Made by a program: the position numbers and the translations under genes. Positions 62,566-64,000 of a DNA stretch of 64,000 bases are shown here, piece after piece. The notes beneath the pieces were generated by a model. That model saw only the letters and a list, made by a program, of their open reading frames with translations. It made no database searches and was not told where the DNA came from. This stretch comes from Obscuribacter phosphatis_A (GTDB taxonomy: Bacteria; Cyanobacteriota; Vampirovibrionia; Obscuribacterales; Obscuribacteraceae), in contig JAFLCK010000011.1 in NCBI GenBank assembly GCA_017303615.1, positions 62,001 through 126,000 on the forward strand, in the 5' to 3' direction. The first letter of the stretch is position 1. The number at the start of each line of letters is the position of its first letter.

Positions 62566-63819
62566 ATGAATAGAAGAGACTTCCTTAAAACAATAGCCGG
62601 AGCGGCCATGCTCAACTCGGGAATACTTGATCTTCCCTTTTCCTCTTCAATATCAGCGTTTGCTCTCGACCGCAGCCGCAGCGCTCAGAGCGCCAATAAA
62701 TTAGTAGTAGTATTTTTAAGAGGCGCCCTAGACGGCTTGAGCGCCGTAGTACCCTATTCCGACCCTCAGTACTATAGCCTCCGCCCTAAGATTGCTATTC
62801 CCAAACCAGGACAAGAAGGCGGTGTCCTCAAATTAGACGGGGACTTCGGACTCCATCCCAATCTCGCCCCGCTGCTTTCCTTTTGGCAAAACAAAAATCT
62901 AGCTTTTGTGGCTAATTCAGGTTCACCGGACCCAACCCGTTCACATTTCGACGCCCAAGATTATATGGAGAGCGGTCTACCCGGCGTCAAAGCAGGAAGC
63001 ACCGGCTGGTTAAACCGCCTACTCAAAGAACTGCCCGATAACGGCTCACCGGTAAGGGCTCTCAATGTGGGCACTACTACACCACGCATACTGCAAGGAC
63101 CAATAGCCTGTGCCACTTACGCACCTTCTAACCGCAAAAAAGTAAGCGCCATCGAAAGCCCCTATATCGCCCGCGCCTTCGAGAAAATGTATGAAGATCG
63201 AAAAGACGATCTGGGACAAGCCTTTAGAGAAGGCATGGAAGCAAGAGCCACTATCAATGAGAAACTCTCCGATACTATGACCGCCGCCGACCAAGGGGCG
63301 GTACAAGCTAATAAATTCAGCGGCTTTGGTAAACAAGTCGGTAAGCTTATTAGAGAAGAACCAAAGATTCAGGTTGCTTTTGTCGACCTGGGCGGCTTTG
63401 ATACCCATGTCAATCAGGGTGCAGCACAAGGACAACTGGCCAACAATCTCAATGTGGTGGGAAAAGGTCTGGCAGAACTGGCTAACAGTCTTGGTTCAAG
63501 TTTTGAGCGCACACTTATTGTAGTCATGTCTGAGTTTGGACGTACTGTCAAAGAGAATGGCAACGGCGGCACTGACCACGGACATGGCAATTTCATCTGG
63601 CTACTTGGCGGTCCTGTAGAAGGCGGCAAGATCTTCGGCAAATGGAACGGCATAGCCCAGAAAAATCTATACGAAGGGCGCGATCTACCTGTCTATTCCG
63701 ACTTTAGAGGCGTCTTGAAGACCACGGTGGCGGAACATATGGGACTGAGTCAAAAGCAAGCCGAAACAATCTTTCCAGGCTTCAAAGCGCAAGAAAATCT
63801 GCGCCTGCTTAAGGGTTAA
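62566..63819 (+). CDS. DUF1501-family protein with Tat signal
   Basis: 417 aa. The start MNRRDFLKTIAGAAML has a twin-arginine motif (RRDFLK), so it is exported folded. The body has the sulfatase-like/alkaline-phosphatase-superfamily landmarks of DUF1501: FLRGALDGLSAVVPYSD, DPTRSHFDAQDYMESG, VDLGGFDTHVNQG and VMSEFGRTVKENGNGGTDHG. It is paired with DUF1800 (52-nt gap), a widespread gene pair of unknown role. ATG 62566 is clear. It is followed by a convergent partial reading frame at the window edge. Confidence 0.92.
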   Translation: MNRRDFLKTIAGAAMLNSGILDLPFSSSISAFALDRSRSAQSANKLVVVFLRGALDGLSAVVPYSDPQYYSLRPKIAIPKPGQEGGVLKLDGDFGLHPNLAPLLSFWQNKNLAFVANSGSPDPTRSHFDAQDYMESGLPGVKAGSTGWLNRLLKELPDNGSPVRALNVGTTTPRILQGPIACATYAPSNRKKVSAIESPYIARAFEKMYEDRKDDLGQAFREGMEARATINEKLSDTMTAADQGAVQANKFSGFGKQVGKLIREEPKIQVAFVDLGGFDTHVNQGAAQGQLANNLNVVGKGLAELANSLGSSFERTLIVVMSEFGRTVKENGNGGTDHGHGNFIWLLGGPVEGGKIFGKWNGIAQKNLYEGRDLPVYSDFRGVLKTTVAEHMGLSQKQAETIFPGFKAQENLRLLKG

Positions 63820-63825
63820 ACAAGC

Positions 63826-63999
63826 TCAGCAAGTAAGCTTCCTAAAGTCTGCTTCAAACGGTTGGTGCAGTAGCACCATTCGTAGGTCTTGAATGACTGA
63901 GTCGACCCTAAACATATAGTTGTGCAAGGTCGAGTAAGAAAACTCTTCAATAGAAAAAGTGGAAGGACTGAAAAACTGTCTGATACTAACGGCGGTGGT
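63826..63999 (-). CDS. Partial reading frame at window edge
   Basis: The minus strand has an open frame entering from the window edge and ending in TGA (63826-63828). The readable part, about 57 residues, ends QDLRMVLLHQPFEADFRKLTC, with plausible protein composition. No family recognised, and the length is too short to be sure. If real, it is convergent with the DUF1501 gene with a 6-nt gap. Confidence 0.35.
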   Translation of the reverse strand, partial: TTAVSIRQFFSPSTFSIEEFSYSTLHNYMFRVDSVIQDLRMVLLHQPFEADFRKLTC

Positions 64000-64000
64000 A

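Noticed and set aside
1..64000. CRISPR arrays, tRNA or rRNA genes, transposases, phage genes
   Set aside because: Read for spaced repeats, tRNA T-arm-like motifs and transposase signatures on both strands; none found.

Overview
This 64 kb window is dense bacterial DNA without introns. Intergenic gaps are short, many genes overlap by 1-14 nt, and both strands are used. I see no rRNA, tRNA, CRISPR array, insertion sequence or phage module, so it reads as ordinary chromosome rather than an island. Signal peptides, lipoprotein-like leaders, a TonB-type domain and a DUF1800/DUF1501 pair suggest a diderm. The mix of eukaryote-like Ser/Thr kinases fused to RDD membrane domains or TPRs, many other TPR proteins, a TPR-caspase, a rhomboid-TPR, bestrophin and an imuA-imuB-dnaE2 cassette fits Melainabacteria/Vampirovibrionia (Obscuribacter-like) or another TPR-rich environmental phylum. 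This placement is inference from gene content; no marker gene is present to prove it.

Layout. 1-6.7 kb: tail of a histidine kinase, a small TPR protein, an HxlR regulator, two UspA stress proteins, a rhomboid protease with TPRs, xanthine phosphoribosyltransferase, and the first of two tandem kinase-RDD genes. 6.7-14.6 kb: the second kinase-RDD gene, which overlaps tail to tail with the imuA-imuB-dnaE2 mutagenic translesion operon. That operon has a promoter with a palindrome filling its -35/-10 spacer. 14.6-25.2 kb: a divergent two-component pair, an sce7726-type protein, secreted and membrane hypotheticals, a hemerythrin, an ATP/ADP-translocase-type carrier, and fhs coupled to two small genes. 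25.2-37.4 kb: a long minus-strand run, read in transcription order as thioesterase, two ABC-F ATPases, matrixin-like protease, GH15-like hydrolase, ppc, proB, proA.

37.5-45 kb: glycogen debranching and branching enzymes (glgX, glgB, convergent), gluconate kinase, a hydrolase-TPR-thioredoxin fusion and a bestrophin channel. 45-55 kb: a TonB_C-TPR protein, an aquaporin-like channel, an EVE-domain protein, a Gfo/Idh/MocA oxidoreductase, a secreted TPR-caspase, a zinc-ribbon Ser/Thr kinase with TPRs and a DUF2252 protein. 55-64 kb: an MFS transporter, a YbiT-type ABC-F, a VOC-like protein, a glutaminase with the animal GLS domain order, a small membrane protein, the DUF1800/DUF1501 exported pair, and the tail of a minus-strand frame at the edge.

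Functionally the window mixes central metabolism (PEP carboxylation, proline, one-carbon, glycogen, glutamine), stress and DNA-damage responses, and extensive protein-based signalling. The most notable items are the operator-like promoter of the imu operon, the animal-type glutaminase, the three-domain hydrolase-TPR-thioredoxin fusion, and repeated short in-frame tandem duplications in the linkers of unrelated proteins.
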